A stretch of DNA of 64,000 nucleotides from Paraburkholderia nodosa DSM 21604 (GCF_000519185.1 NZ_JAFA01000008.1:60404-124403), one strand, 5' to 3'; shown: positions 52,186 through 61,803, counted from the first letter of the stretch. Numbers and translations: made by a program. Notes: generated by a model from the sequence alone, not told the origin.

Positions 52186-53006
52186 TGCGCACTCTCGCCG
52201 CCTGCGCCCGCGCCACCCGCGCCACCATGGGAGGCGGCCTTCGCGGCAAGGCGCTCGGCCGTGGTCTGCGCGACCTTGTTGCGCACGTATTCGGGCGCGG
52301 CCTGGTCGGCCGGTTGCGTACGGCCCGCGCGAAACGCGCGCAACGCCGCGTGCGCCAGCGGCAACGCGTGCGGCAGCGCCTCGGCGTCGATCGTGCGCGC
52401 GGCGGCGGCAGCCGTCAGGCGCGCACCGAACGCGGCGGCGGCGTTGCCCGCCAGCGTGAACGGCACATCGGGCGCGGCGATGTGCTCCGGCGAGTCGAGC
52501 GATGCGGCCTGCAGCGTGCGCCAGTCGCCAGTTGCGGCGTCCCACGCGTAGTCTGCCCAGTAGGCTTCGTCCATACGTGCGTCGAGCGCGACCAGCACGC
52601 GGGTCGCGGCGGGATCGCGCAGCCGCGCGCTCTCCGCGCACACGAGCAGCGTGCCCACGGGCACCACCGGGATATCGAGGCCGAACGCGAGCCCCTGCGC
52701 CACGCCCGTCGCTGTGCGCAGCCCCGTGAAGGAGCCCGGGCCCGCGCCGAACGCGATCGCGTCGCAGTCGGCGAGCGTGAGGCCGGCTTCGTCGAACAAT
52801 TCGCCAATGGCCGGCAGGAGCCGCGTGCTGGAGACAGCGCCCGTGGCCTCGTGGCGCACCCAGACGCTGACTTCCGAGCGCGATGCGAGGGCGGTCTCGC
52901 CGCCAGTGGAGGGAGAACGATCTGCGCCGCCAGGGGCGACGCGAAGTAGCGCGACCGAGCAGAATTCGGTCGAAGTATCGAGGGCAAGCAGCACAGTTTC
53001 GGTCAT
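52182..53006 (-). CDS. tsaB: tRNA threonylcarbamoyladenosine biosynthesis protein TsaB
   Basis: Partner of TsaD in t6A37 tRNA modification; a catalytically inactive member of the ASKHA fold. The 274-residue protein begins VLLALDTSTEFCSVALL and has FGAGPGSFTGLRTATGVAQGLAF, the typical family signature. ATG at 53006 is chosen; the longer frame lacks homology. TACAAT lies only seven bases upstream of the ATG on the minus strand, so a nearly leaderless transcript is possible. First gene of the tsaB-rimI-UDG-DUF1853 operon. Confidence 0.93.
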   Translation of the reverse strand: MTETVLLALDTSTEFCSVALLRVAPGGADRSPSTGGETALASRSEVSVWVRHEATGAVSSTRLLPAIGELFDEAGLTLADCDAIAFGAGPGSFTGLRTATGVAQGLAFGLDIPVVPVGTLLVCAESARLRDPAATRVLVALDARMDEAYWADYAWDAATGDWRTLQAASLDSPEHIAAPDVPFTLAGNAAAAFGARLTAAAAARTIDAEALPHALPLAHAALRAFRAGRTQPADQAAPEYVRNKVAQTTAERLAAKAASHGGAGGAGAGGESAQ

Positions 53007-53195
53007 GAGCGCTATTGTAATGCCCCGCCCCCCGCGCGGGCCCAGGGCTCTCGCCAACTGGCGGAGGCGCAGGCGTCATGGCCTCTTTTGACTCACCCGC
53101 GCCCGGCAAGAGTGGAGGAATCGCTCCAGCTTTTCGGGGGTTTGCGCTGCTACCATCGGCGCGCTGACCTGAACCACTATGCGGAGGAAACAACC

Positions 53196-53465
53196 ATGAG
53201 CGACGTGAACACGCAGTTCGCCCAAGCCCAGCAAGACGTGCAGCAACTGCCGGAGCGTCCCGGCAATCTGACGCTGCTGCGCCTCTATGCACTCTTCAAG
53301 CAGGCCACCGAAGGCGACGTGCACGGCGACAAGCCCGGCTTCACCGATATCGTCGGCAAGTACAAGTACGAAGCGTGGGCCGCGCTGCAAGGCACCGCGC
53401 AGGAAACGGCCCGGCAGCAATATGTGGAATTGGTCGAATCGCTCAAGAGCGGCGCCACCAGCTGA
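53196..53465 (+). CDS. Acyl-CoA-binding protein
   Basis: Small cytosolic four-helix protein that binds medium- and long-chain acyl-CoA. The 89 residues match the family length; LRLYALFKQATEGD and the GKYKYEAWAALQGTAQETA segment hold the Tyr, Lys and Trp residues that contact acyl-CoA. A strong GGAGGAAA site precedes the ATG. ACBPs are common in eukaryotes but patchy in bacteria, so its presence here may reflect lineage-specific fatty-acid handling. A GCGTGAC/GTCACGC inverted repeat (53488-53529) follows without a T-tract. Confidence 0.92.
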   Translation: MSDVNTQFAQAQQDVQQLPERPGNLTLLRLYALFKQATEGDVHGDKPGFTDIVGKYKYEAWAALQGTAQETARQQYVELVESLKSGATS

Positions 53466-53881
53466 CCCGGCGCAACTGAAAAAGCACGCGTGACGGAGGC
53501 GGACCGCCCCGCCTTCTGCTGCGTCACGCCGCCGCGCCTGCTCGCTCGCGGTGCGTCGCTCTGGCGCGCCGCAACAAAACAAGATATACTGCGTGCTGCG
53601 TTGCGCTCCGGTCGCTCGTTCGATCAGCACAACGCCTCGTAGCGTTAAGCTCCAATCCAGTTTAGAACCTGTCCCCCCCTGCCATGGCCCTGTTTTTCGG
53701 GCCGTCAATATCAGGCTGGCGGCTGGCCAATCCCGGCCTGAGCCGCACCCAAAACAGCTTCTAACGAAAAATCCGCCATTGTGGGCGGATTGCCCCCGTT
53801 TTTCGATTTGCTCGCAAAATCCGACGACTTGGGTATGCCGATTGGCGCCGACGTTCTATTTCCTGTGTAACAAGGATTTTC
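53466..53881 (+). promoter_or_regulatory. Long structured leader of the DEAD-box helicase gene
   Basis: A 416-base gap without a gene. A TATACT -10-like hexamer at 53585-53590 with a weak CTGGCG at -35 would start a leader of about 285 bases. Three hairpins lie in it: ggccc/gggcc around a T-rich loop (53686-53703), a tcaggc/gcctga pair (about 53710-53740) and aatccgcc (53770-53777)/ggcggatt (53784-53791), the last followed by CCCCGTTTTT. Long folded leaders are typical of cold-shock and RNA-helicase genes that autoregulate. The promoter call is weak; the hairpins are plain in the sequence. Confidence 0.45.
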
Positions 53882-55606
53882 ATGACTTCGAGCAATACCC
53901 AAAGCCCCCTGGACGCAATCGCCGATCAGGCCCTCGGTCATTCCGCCGCCGCCGACGCTTCCGCTGAAGCCCCCGCGCAGGCCGCCGATGCTACCGACGG
54001 TTCGGCGTTCGCGGCACTCGGTCTGTCGCCGGAGATCGTCTCCGGGCTGATCGCAGCGGGCTACAAGGCCCCGACGCCCGTGCAGGAACGCGCCATTCCT
54101 GCCGCCATCGCCGGCCGCGACCTGCTGGTCTCGAGCCCGACCGGTTCGGGCAAGACCGCAGCCTTCATGCTGCCCGCTATCGAGCGCTTCGCGCAGATCC
54201 AGAAGACCCTCGCTGCCCAGCCGCGCGAGCCGCGCCCGCAAGGCGCGAACGGCCAGCAAGGCGATCGCCGCCAGCGCCGTCCGCAACCGGTGGCGCGCCC
54301 CGGTCTCCTCGTCCTCACGCCCACGCGCGAACTCGCGATGCAGGTGACCGCGGCCGCTTCGACGTACGGCAAGCACCTGCGCCGTCTGCGCACGGTCAGC
54401 ATTCTCGGCGGCGTGGCTTACGGCCAGCAGCTGATGCTGCTCGCGAAGAACCCCGAGATTCTCGTGGCGACCCCGGGCCGTCTGCTCGATCACCTCGAGC
54501 GCGGCCGCATCGATCTGTCCGAACTCAAGATGCTTGTGCTCGACGAAGCCGACCGCATGCTCGACATGGGCTTCATCGACGACATCGACACGATCGTCGC
54601 CGCTACGCCCGAGACGCGTCAGACGATGCTGTTCTCGGCCACGCTCGACGGCAAGATCGCTTCGATCACCGGCCGCCTGCTGAAGGACCCGGAGCGCATC
54701 GAGATCGTGCGCAAGGTCGAGGCAGCCTCGAACATCGCGCAAACCGTGCACTACGTGGACGACCGCGATCACAAGGATCGCCTGCTCGACCATCTGCTGC
54801 GTGACGAAAGCCTCGATCAGGCTGTCGTGTTCACGGCCACGAAGATGGACGCCGACCAACTGGCCGGCAAGCTCGCCGACGCTGGCTTCGAAAGCGCCGC
54901 GCTGCACGGCGATCTGCCGCAAGGCGCGCGCAACCGCACGATCCGTGCGCTGCGCGAGCGTCGCGTGCGCGTGCTCGTCGCGACCGACGTCGCGGCGCGC
55001 GGCATCGACATCCCCGGTATCACGCACGTCTTCAACTATGACCTGCCGAAGTTCGCCGAAGACTACGTGCACCGTATCGGCCGTACCGGCCGTGCTGGCC
55101 GCTCGGGCACCGCGGTGAGCCTCGTGCATCATGCCGAGCAAGGCGCCCTCAAGCGCATCGAGCGCTTCGTGCGCTCGCCGCTGCCGGTGAACGTCGTGGA
55201 AGGCTTCGAGCCGCGCAAGGCACCGCCGGCGAACCGTGGCTTTGGCGGCCGTGGCCGTCCGGGCGGCGGCAACGGCGGTGGCCGTCGCTTTGGTAACGGT
55301 GGTGGCAACGGCAAGCCGGGTGGCTACGGCGCCCGCGGCGGCCAAAGTGGCAACGGCGGCGGCGATCGCAACGGCAACAGCTGGGGCAACAAGCCGGAAG
55401 GCTCGCGCGGCGGCTACGGTGCCCGCGAAGGCGGCTACAACTCGGGTTCGCGTGAAGGCGGCTTCGGCGGCGGCTCGCGCGGCGGCGAAGGCAACCGCGG
55501 CGGCTACGGCCAGCAACGCGAAGGCTACGGCCGTTCGCGCGAAGGCGGTGGCGGTTACGGCGCACGCCGCAACGATGGCCCGCGTGGCGCACGTCGCGAC
55601 AGCTAA
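53882..55606 (+). CDS. DEAD-box ATP-dependent RNA helicase, RhlE-like, with RGG tail
   Basis: Unwinds RNA duplexes in ribosome assembly or mRNA decay. The 574-residue protein has the Q motif (FAALGLSPEIVSGLIAAGYK), Walker A SPTGSGKTAAFMLP, PTRELAMQV, TPGRLLDHL, DEAD box VLDEADRMLDMGF, SAT motif and the C-terminal helicase motifs ATDVAARGIDIPGI and HRIGRTGRAG. After about residue 440 comes a ~130-residue Gly/Arg/Asn/Tyr-rich tail with RGG-type repeats. A loop of about 30 residues (QPREPRPQGANGQQGDRRQR) is inserted between motifs I and Ia. RhlE fits best; SrmB or CsdA types are possible. Confidence 0.93.
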   Translation: MTSSNTQSPLDAIADQALGHSAAADASAEAPAQAADATDGSAFAALGLSPEIVSGLIAAGYKAPTPVQERAIPAAIAGRDLLVSSPTGSGKTAAFMLPAIERFAQIQKTLAAQPREPRPQGANGQQGDRRQRRPQPVARPGLLVLTPTRELAMQVTAAASTYGKHLRRLRTVSILGGVAYGQQLMLLAKNPEILVATPGRLLDHLERGRIDLSELKMLVLDEADRMLDMGFIDDIDTIVAATPETRQTMLFSATLDGKIASITGRLLKDPERIEIVRKVEAASNIAQTVHYVDDRDHKDRLLDHLLRDESLDQAVVFTATKMDADQLAGKLADAGFESAALHGDLPQGARNRTIRALRERRVRVLVATDVAARGIDIPGITHVFNYDLPKFAEDYVHRIGRTGRAGRSGTAVSLVHHAEQGALKRIERFVRSPLPVNVVEGFEPRKAPPANRGFGGRGRPGGGNGGGRRFGNGGGNGKPGGYGARGGQSGNGGGDRNGNSWGNKPEGSRGGYGAREGGYNSGSREGGFGGGSRGGEGNRGGYGQQREGYGRSREGGGGYGARRNDGPRGARRDS

Positions 55607-55670
55607 ATAGTCCAAAACGGCGCGCGGCGCGGCCTTCATGCCGCCCCGCCGCCGCAGCGAAATGCTCAGG

Positions 55671-55697
55671 ACCGGTGCTCAGGCACCGGTCTTTTTT
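55671..55697 (+). terminator. Intrinsic terminator after the helicase gene
   Basis: accggtgc (55671-55678), loop tcag, gcaccggt (55683-55690), then C and seven T. It lies 64 bases after the helicase stop codon. Confidence 0.92.
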
Positions 55698-55898
55698 TAT
55701 CTCCGCACAGATTTCACAATACGAAAAATTTTTTTGCTTCGTAAAAAATCGTGCTGCGTGGCACAAAGGGATCGATTGCAAGATGGAAAATAGCGTTTCA
55801 CATCACAAAATAAATTACATAAAGCATTGATTTTATTTAAATAAAAAACCTGGAAAAAGGCCATTGCCTGCCTGTTGCCGGTCAGTCGATTTGCCTAG

Positions 55899-55914
55899 AC
55901 TCTTATATAAGAGT
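55899..55914. promoter_or_regulatory. Perfect 16-bp palindrome upstream of aceA, likely operator
   Basis: actcttatataagagt is self-complementary over its full length and lies 115 bases before the aceA ATG. Its form fits a dimeric repressor site such as GntR-type regulators use; the regulator is not identified. It may overlap the -10 region, because its centre is tatata. Confidence 0.55.
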
Positions 55915-55965
55915 TCGCGAAACGAAACCGCCGAATCCAAGACCCCCGGCAAGTTCGTTTCGCGA
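55915..55965. repeat. Perfect 12-bp inverted repeat in aceA leader
   Basis: tcgcgaaacgaa (55915-55926) and ttcgtttcgcga (55954-55965) are exact inverse copies with a 27-base spacer. The first arm begins directly after the 16-bp palindrome. A further related sequence (cgtttcgtttc) lies at about 55982. This may be a leader hairpin or a pair of operators. Confidence 0.7.
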
Positions 55966-56028
55966 CATTCAGCGGTTTAGCCGTTTCGTTTCAGCGATCC
56001 ACCTATCAGGCAAACGAAGGAGCCCACC

Positions 56029-57336
56029 ATGTCGACTCGTCAACAGCAAGCTCAGCAACTCCAACAGCAATGGGAAACCGATCCGCGCTGGAAGGGCATC
56101 AAGCGCAACTACACGGCTGACGACGTGGTGCGCCTGCGCGGCTCAATCCAGCCGGAGCACACGCTCGCGAAGCACGGCGCCGAAAAGCTCTGGAAAGGCG
56201 TGAACACCGAGCCGTTCATCAACGCACTGGGCGCGCTCACGGGCAACCAGGCCATGCAGCAAGTGAAGGCCGGTCTCAAGGCGATCTATCTCTCGGGCTG
56301 GCAGGTCGCGGGCGACGCCAACCTCGCCGGCGAAATGTACCCGGACCAGTCGCTCTACCCGGCCAACTCGGTGCCGCAGGTGGTCAAGCGCATCAACAAC
56401 ACGCTCACGCGCGCCGACCAGATCCAGTGGTCCGAAGGCAAGAACTCCGGCGACGAAGGCTACGTGGATTACTTCCAGCCGATCGTGGCCGACGCTGAAG
56501 CCGGCTTCGGCGGCGTGCTCAACGCGTTCGAACTGATGAAGGCGATGATCGAAGCGGGCGCGGCCGGCGTGCATTTCGAAGACCAGCTCGCCTCGGTGAA
56601 GAAGTGCGGCCACATGGGCGGCAAGGTGCTCGTGCCGACGCGCGAGAACGTCGCCAAGCTCACGGCCGCGCGTCTGGCCGCCGACGTCTGCGGCGTGCCC
56701 ACCGTGCTGCTCGCCCGCACCGACGCGGAAGCCGCCGACCTCGTGACCTCGGACATCGACGACAACGACCGCCCGTTCCTCACCGGCGAGCGCACCGTGG
56801 AAGGCTTCTTCCGCACGAAGAACGGCCTCGAGCAGGCCATCTCGCGCGGTCTCGCCTACGCGCCGTACGCCGACATGATCTGGTGCGAAACGGGCAAGCC
56901 GGATCTGGAGTTCGCGAAGAAGTTCGCCGAAGCGATCCACAAGCAGTTCCCGGGCAAGCTGCTCTCGTACAACTGCTCGCCGTCGTTCAACTGGAAGAAG
57001 AACCTCGACGACGCGACGATCGCCAGGTTCCAGCGCGAGCTGGGCGCGATGGGCTACAAATTCCAGTTCATCACGCTCGCGGGCTTCCACTCCCTCAACT
57101 ACTCGATGTTCAACCTCGCGCACGGCTATGCGCGCCAGAACATGAGCGCGTTCGTGGAACTCCAGCAGGCCGAGTTCGCCGCCGCCGACAAGGGCTTCAC
57201 CGCCGTGAAGCATCAGCGCGAAGTGGGCACCGGCTACTTCGACGCCGTGACGCAGACGGTCGAGCGCGAAGCGTCGACTACGGCGCTGCACGGCTCGACG
57301 GAAGACGAGCAGTTCTTCGACAAGAAGGTGGCGTAA
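56029..57336 (+). CDS. aceA: Isocitrate lyase
   Basis: First enzyme of the glyoxylate shunt: isocitrate to succinate and glyoxylate. The 435-residue protein has the catalytic loop [14 protein letters not shown] (residues about 191-204), [16 protein letters not shown] and the SPSFNWKKN segment, and matches the short bacterial ICL class. AAGGAG precedes the ATG by six bases. It is not next to aceB but lies 2.8 kb away in the same orientation, with three genes between. The 245-base gap after it contains no gene. Confidence 0.97.
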   Translation: MSTRQQQAQQLQQQWETDPRWKGIKRNYTADDVVRLRGSIQPEHTLAKHGAEKLWKGVNTEPFINALGALTGNQAMQQVKAGLKAIYLSGWQVAGDANLAGEMYPDQSLYPANSVPQVVKRINNTLTRADQIQWSEGKNSGDEGYVDYFQPIVADAEAGFGGVLNAFELMKAMIEAGAAGVHFEDQLASVKKCGHMGGKVLVPTRENVAKLTAARLAADVCGVPTVLLARTDAEAADLVTSDIDDNDRPFLTGERTVEGFFRTKNGLEQAISRGLAYAPYADMIWCETGKPDLEFAKKFAEAIHKQFPGKLLSYNCSPSFNWKKNLDDATIARFQRELGAMGYKFQFITLAGFHSLNYSMFNLAHGYARQNMSAFVELQQAEFAAADKGFTAVKHQREVGTGYFDAVTQTVEREASTTALHGSTEDEQFFDKKVA

Positions 57337-57581
57337 GACCACCGGCAGCAACGGCGGCGCAAGCCGTCGCGCTCGAACAGGCAACCGGCACGCGTACCTT
57401 GGCGGGGCGCGCCGGCTGCGTGCCGACGCGGCCGAGGCGCATGCCGCCGGGCATTCAGGGAGGAAGCGGTAGAGGACACAGGCCGCGCGTGCTGGACAGA
57501 ATCCGGCCCGCGGCTCGCCCAGCCAACGCAGCGGGCGAGCGTGGCCTTGTGCTTCATCGCGAATCCGCGGGAAAACGCCAG

Positions 57582-58016
57582 CTAGCGATACACGATCACC
57601 GGAATTTTCGTATGGGTGAGCACGCGCTGCGTCTCGCTGCCGATCAGCAGGCTGCCGAGTCCGCGACGCCCGTGCGAGGCCATGAAGATGACGTCGCAGC
57701 CGCCCGCTTCGGCGGCTTCGATGATGCCGAGATATGGCGAGGGATGCACGCTCGTCCGACTGTCGCAGATCACGCCCGCGTTGCGTGCCGCCGCCTCGAT
57801 TTCGTCCAGATGCACTCGCGCCTCTCGCTCACTGCGCGTCTGGAAGTCGCCGGGCGGCTCGATCACCACGTCGGCGTAAGGCGAGTACGGATATTGCGGC
57901 AGGCACGCGTAGGCCGTGACGCGTGCGCCCACGGTGCGTGCGAGGTCGATCGCGCCGTCGATCGCCTTTTTCGACAGTTCCGAACCGTCCGTCGGTACGA
58001 GGATGTGTTTGAACAT
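57582..58016 (-). CDS. Universal stress protein (UspA family)
   Basis: 144-residue UspA-fold protein, probably ATP-binding: the C-terminal MASHGRRGLGSLLIGSETQRVL fits the G-2x-G-9x-G-S/T motif. The N-terminus MFKHILVPTDGSELSKKAI is typical, including the Asp that contacts ribose. Role in stress or energy limitation is family knowledge; the partner is unknown. It lies between aceA and a LysR regulator on the opposite strand; the link to the glyoxylate genes may be chance. The 190-base gap to the next gene shows nothing. Confidence 0.92.
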   Translation of the reverse strand: MFKHILVPTDGSELSKKAIDGAIDLARTVGARVTAYACLPQYPYSPYADVVIEPPGDFQTRSEREARVHLDEIEAAARNAGVICDSRTSVHPSPYLGIIEAAEAGGCDVIFMASHGRRGLGSLLIGSETQRVLTHTKIPVIVYR

Positions 58017-58206
58017 GGCGCCCTCCGTGGTCTATCGGATTACGGGCAAGGCTAGGGTCACAGTCAAGGGTCCAGGCGCGGGGCAAAAACTCAGCCGGCG
58101 TCTCGCGCGGGCGAGCGCGTGGCCCTCAGGTCGATTGTAGTGCGCGAAGAATCGCTGCAAGCCGTGCGTGCGGGTCATCCCGGATATCGGAAACACGCAC
58201 TGCGCC

Positions 58207-59109
58207 CTATCCCCAGTAACCGGGTTGACCGTAGGTATGCTTGAGATAGTCGAGAAAGAGGCGCACGCGCAGCGGCAAATGGCGGCGCTGCGGAAACACC
58301 GCGTGAATGCCGATGGGCGGCGCTGCAAACGCGTCGAGCACGGTCACGAGCCGGGCCGCCGCGATGTCCTCGCCGACTTCCCACCACGAGCGCCACGCCA
58401 GACCGTGGCCCGCGAGACACCACTCATGCAGCACGGCGCCGTCCGAGCATTCCATCGTGCCCGCCACGCGGATCGACACCACTTTGCCGTCCTGCTGGAA
58501 CGCCCAGCCGCGCTGCTGGTTCAGACTTGCGCCGAAGGCGAGGCAGTTATGGCGTGCGAGGTCGGCGGGCGTTTCGGGCTCGCCGCGGCGCGACAGATAC
58601 GCCGGCGCAGCCACGCACACGCGCCGGTTCTCACCGAGCTTGAGCGACACGAGCGACGAATCGGGCAATTCGCCGAGACGCACGGCGCAGTCGAAGCCTT
58701 CGTTCACGAGATCGACGAGCCGGTCCGAAAGATCGAGCGCGATGCTCACGTCAGGATGTGCGACCGTGAAATCGGGCACGAGCGGCGCGACATGGCGACG
58801 CCCGAAGCCTGCCGGCGCGGACACGCGCAGGTGCCCGCTCGCTTTCACGCCGCCCTCGGACACACTCGCCTCGGCGTTCTGCATGTCGTGAATGATGCGC
58901 TGGCAGTCCTCGAGGAACGCCGATCCTTCGAACGTGAGTGTGATGCGCCGCGTGGTGCGCACGAGCAGCTTCACGCCGAGGCGCTCTTCGAGCGCATCGA
59001 TGCGCCGGCCGATGATGGCCGGCGCCACGCCCTCGGCCTGGGCGGCGGCGGAAAGGCTGCCCTTGGCGGCCACGGTGACGAAGGTCTCGATCTGTTTGAA
59101 GCGGTCCAT
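58207..59109 (-). CDS. LysR-family transcriptional regulator
   Basis: 300-residue LysR-type regulator with an N-terminal winged helix-turn-helix (residues 1-60; FVTVAAKGSLSAAAQAEGVA is the recognition region) and a C-terminal substrate-binding domain (about 90-295). It is divergent from the dehalogenase gene, with 165 bases between start codons, so it probably controls that gene (and perhaps aceB) and itself. In the gap, gatcaagtgatca at about 59191-59203 is an imperfect dyad that could be its site. The ligand cannot be told. ATG at 59109 gives the standard MDRFKQIETF start. Confidence 0.93.
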   Translation of the reverse strand: MDRFKQIETFVTVAAKGSLSAAAQAEGVAPAIIGRRIDALEERLGVKLLVRTTRRITLTFEGSAFLEDCQRIIHDMQNAEASVSEGGVKASGHLRVSAPAGFGRRHVAPLVPDFTVAHPDVSIALDLSDRLVDLVNEGFDCAVRLGELPDSSLVSLKLGENRRVCVAAPAYLSRRGEPETPADLARHNCLAFGASLNQQRGWAFQQDGKVVSIRVAGTMECSDGAVLHEWCLAGHGLAWRSWWEVGEDIAAARLVTVLDAFAAPPIGIHAVFPQRRHLPLRVRLFLDYLKHTYGQPGYWG

Positions 59110-59274
59110 CGGTGGACACTGCGCGCGCTGGGCGACAGAAACAGTGGAAAAGAGAAGGTAGGTCGACAGATTAGGTGGGTAAAAGTAAAAGATCAAGTGA
59201 TCAATCCCACCTTTTTCAGTGATACGACTCATGAATACAATCGACCTCGACCTCTGAAGATGGAGTGCAAGGCT

Positions 59275-60048
59275 ATGTCGGCCACAACGACACCCACCAC
59301 GACACGATTTCCCAAGGCAGTGATCTTCGACGCGTACGGCACGCTTTTCGACGTGCATTCGGTCGTCGCTGCCGCCGAGCAGATGTTCCCCGGCCAGGGC
59401 GAAGCGCTCTCGCAGCTCTGGCGCCTGAAGCAGATCGAGTACACGCAGCTGCGCACACTCTCCGACCCGGCCGGCGCGCGCTACCGCCCGTTCTGGGACA
59501 TCACCCTCGACGCGCTGCGCTACGCCGCGCGCCGCCTGAACCTGTCGCTCACGGGCGCGGGCGAAAAGCGTCTCATGGACGAATACGCCTGCCTCTCGGC
59601 ATTCCCCGACGTGCTCCCCGTGCTGCGCCGCCTGCGTGAGCCACGCGAGGACGGCACGCGCATGGGCCTTGCGATCCTCTCGAACGGCAACCCGCAAATG
59701 CTCGACATCGCGGTGAAGAGCGCCGGCATGAGCGGCCTCTTCGACCACGTGCTTTCGGTCGATGCCGTGCACGCCTACAAGCCGGCCGCCGCCGCGTATG
59801 CGCTCGGCACCGCCGCTTTCGACGCCGCGCCACGCGAGCTGGTGTTCGTGTCGTCGAACGGCTGGGACGCCGCGGGCGCCGGCTGGTTCGGCTACACCAC
59901 GTTCTGGATCAACCGCCAGCGACTGCCCGCCGAAGAGCTCGGCGTGGCGCCGCATGGCACTGGCGGCGGCATGGCAGAACTCGCCGCCTTTCTCGAAACC
60001 GCTGCGCCCGAACGGCAAAGCCGCCCTCGCCCCAGCCCGGGCGCGTGA
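59275..60048 (+). CDS. Type II haloacid dehalogenase (HAD superfamily)
   Basis: HAD hydrolase most similar to L-2-haloacid dehalogenases, which release halide and give a 2-hydroxy acid through an aspartyl ester. The 257-residue protein has motif [17 protein letters not shown] (nucleophile Asp in FDAYGT), motif [14 protein letters not shown], Lys in [10 protein letters not shown], and motif [18 protein letters not shown], the SSNxWD form typical of dehalogenases rather than phosphatases. ATG at 59275 has GGAG nine bases upstream; ATG at 59260 is possible. It is divergent from a LysR gene and precedes aceB by 68 bases. The natural substrate is unknown. Confidence 0.9.
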   Translation: MSATTTPTTTRFPKAVIFDAYGTLFDVHSVVAAAEQMFPGQGEALSQLWRLKQIEYTQLRTLSDPAGARYRPFWDITLDALRYAARRLNLSLTGAGEKRLMDEYACLSAFPDVLPVLRRLREPREDGTRMGLAILSNGNPQMLDIAVKSAGMSGLFDHVLSVDAVHAYKPAAAAYALGTAAFDAAPRELVFVSSNGWDAAGAGWFGYTTFWINRQRLPAEELGVAPHGTGGGMAELAAFLETAAPERQSRPRPSPGA

Positions 60049-60116
60049 CGGACATACCGCTCGCCGCAGCCACAACAACCACACATTCACAATCTGACCG
60101 ACCAAGGAGCAAGCAA

Positions 60117-61709
60117 ATGGCGAACACATTGCAACTGCCGCAAGGCATGCAGATCACGGCTGACATCCAGCCCGGCTTCGAAACGATCCTCACGCCCGAA
60201 GCGCTCGAACTCGTCGCGAAGCTGCACCGCGCGTTCGAGCCGCGCCGCCAGGAACTGCTGAAGGCACGCGTCGAGCGCACGAAGCGCCTCGACGCCGGCG
60301 AGCGCCCCGACTTTCTTGCCGACACGAAATCGATCCGCGAAGGCGACTGGAAGATCGCCGCGCTGCCGAAGGATCTCGAATGCCGCCGCGTGGAAATCAC
60401 GGGCCCGGTCGAGCGCAAGATGATCATCAACGCGCTGAACTCGGGCGCGGACGCGTACATGACCGACTTCGAGGATTCGAACTCGCCGAACTGGGAAAAC
60501 CAGATCGTCGGCCAGCTCAACCTGAAGGACGCAGTGCGCCGCACGATTTCGCTCGAACAGAACGGCAAGACCTACCAGCTCAACGACAAGACCGCCACGC
60601 TGATCGTGCGTCCGCGCGGCTGGCACCTGGACGAAAAACACGTGACGGTGGACGGTCAGCGTGTGTCGGGCGGCGTCTTCGACTTCGCGCTCTATCTCCT
60701 CCACAACGCGAAGGAACTGATCTCGCGCGGCAGCGGCCCGTACTTCTATCTGCCGAAGATGGAAAGCCACCTCGAAGCGCGTCTGTGGAACGACATCTTC
60801 GTCGCAGCGCAGGAAGGCGTGGGCATCCCGCGCGGCACGATCCGCGCGACGGTGCTGGTCGAGACGATCCTCGCCGCGTTCGAAATGGACGAAATCCTCT
60901 ATGAACTGCGCGAGCACAGCTCGGGTCTGAACGCCGGCCGCTGGGACTACATCTTCTCGGCGATCAAGAAGTTCAAGAACGACAAGGACTTCTGTCTTGC
61001 CGACCGCGCGCAGATCACGATGACGGTGCCGTTCATGCGCGCCTATGCGCTCGAACTGCTCAAGACCTGCCACAAGCGCAACGCACCGGCTATCGGCGGG
61101 ATGAGCGCGCTCATCCCGATCAAGAACGACGCGGCCGCCAACGACAAGGCCATGGGCGGCGTGCGTTCGGACAAGGCGCGTGACGCGACCGACGGCTACG
61201 ACGGCGGCTGGGTGGCGCACCCGGGCCTCGTGCCCATCGCGATGGAAGAGTTCGTGAAGGTGCTCGGCGACAAGCCGAACCAGATCGGCAAGCAGCGCGC
61301 CGATGTGAACGTCGCGGGCAAGGATCTGCTCGACTTCCGTCCGGAAGCGCCGATCACCGAAACGGGCCTGCGCAACAATATCAACGTGGGCATCCATTAC
61401 CTCGGCTCGTGGCTCGCGGGCAATGGCTGCGTGCCGATCCACAACCTGATGGAAGACGCCGCGACCGCCGAAATCTCGCGCTCGCAGGTGTGGCAGTGGA
61501 TCCGCTCGCCCAAGGGAAAGCTCGAAGACGGCCGCAAGGTCACGGCCGAACTCGTGCGCGAACTGATCCCGCAGGAGCTGGACAAGGTGAAGGCCTCGGT
61601 CGGCGGCGACACGAAGCCGTACGAGCGCGCCGCGCAGATCTTCGAGCAGATGTCGACGTCGGAAAACTTCGTCGAGTTCCTGACGCTGCCGCTGTACGAA
61701 GAGATCTGA
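60117..61709 (+). CDS. aceB: Malate synthase A
   Basis: Second enzyme of the glyoxylate shunt: glyoxylate + acetyl-CoA to malate. The 530-residue length matches the A form, not the 720-residue G form. Catalytic segments include the [13 protein letters not shown] acidic stretch, [28 protein letters not shown] and the C-terminal [25 protein letters not shown] precedes the ATG by seven bases. It is probably cotranscribed with the dehalogenase gene. Confidence 0.97.
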   Translation: MANTLQLPQGMQITADIQPGFETILTPEALELVAKLHRAFEPRRQELLKARVERTKRLDAGERPDFLADTKSIREGDWKIAALPKDLECRRVEITGPVERKMIINALNSGADAYMTDFEDSNSPNWENQIVGQLNLKDAVRRTISLEQNGKTYQLNDKTATLIVRPRGWHLDEKHVTVDGQRVSGGVFDFALYLLHNAKELISRGSGPYFYLPKMESHLEARLWNDIFVAAQEGVGIPRGTIRATVLVETILAAFEMDEILYELREHSSGLNAGRWDYIFSAIKKFKNDKDFCLADRAQITMTVPFMRAYALELLKTCHKRNAPAIGGMSALIPIKNDAAANDKAMGGVRSDKARDATDGYDGGWVAHPGLVPIAMEEFVKVLGDKPNQIGKQRADVNVAGKDLLDFRPEAPITETGLRNNINVGIHYLGSWLAGNGCVPIHNLMEDAATAEISRSQVWQWIRSPKGKLEDGRKVTAELVRELIPQELDKVKASVGGDTKPYERAAQIFEQMSTSENFVEFLTLPLYEEI

Positions 61710-61742
61710 TCGCTCGGTACATCTAACGACTAGCCGATGCAA

Positions 61743-61780
61743 AAGGCCCGGCGGGTGTGAGCCCGCCGGGCCTTCGTGTT
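61743..61780. terminator. Strong hairpin terminator after aceB
   Basis: aaggcccggcggg (61743-61755), loop tgtgag, cccgccgggcctt (61762-61774), then cgtgtttt. A 13-bp stem; the T-tract is imperfect on the plus strand and TTTT follows on the minus strand, so it probably serves both aceB and the convergent cyclotransferase gene. Confidence 0.85.
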
Positions 61781-61803
61781 TTCATGCGCCGCGTCTCGAA
61801 CGA

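Larger units (their letters stand above)
55699..56028 (+). promoter_or_regulatory. AT-rich aceA upstream control region
   Basis: 330 bases without a gene and with far lower GC content than the rest of the window. The AT-rich part (about 55699-55860) includes a perfect 16-bp palindrome ttttatttaaataaaa (55831-55846), suitable for DNA bending, UP-element or nucleoid-protein binding. A second 16-bp palindrome and a 12-bp inverted repeat follow nearer the gene. Together they mark a heavily regulated promoter, as expected for isocitrate lyase (acetate and fatty-acid induction). No -35/-10 pair is clear enough to call. Confidence 0.6.

Noticed and set aside
59231..59257. Nine-codon frame upstream of the dehalogenase gene, possible leader peptide
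   Set aside because: It has no ribosome binding site, no run of regulatory codons and no following terminator or attenuator hairpin.
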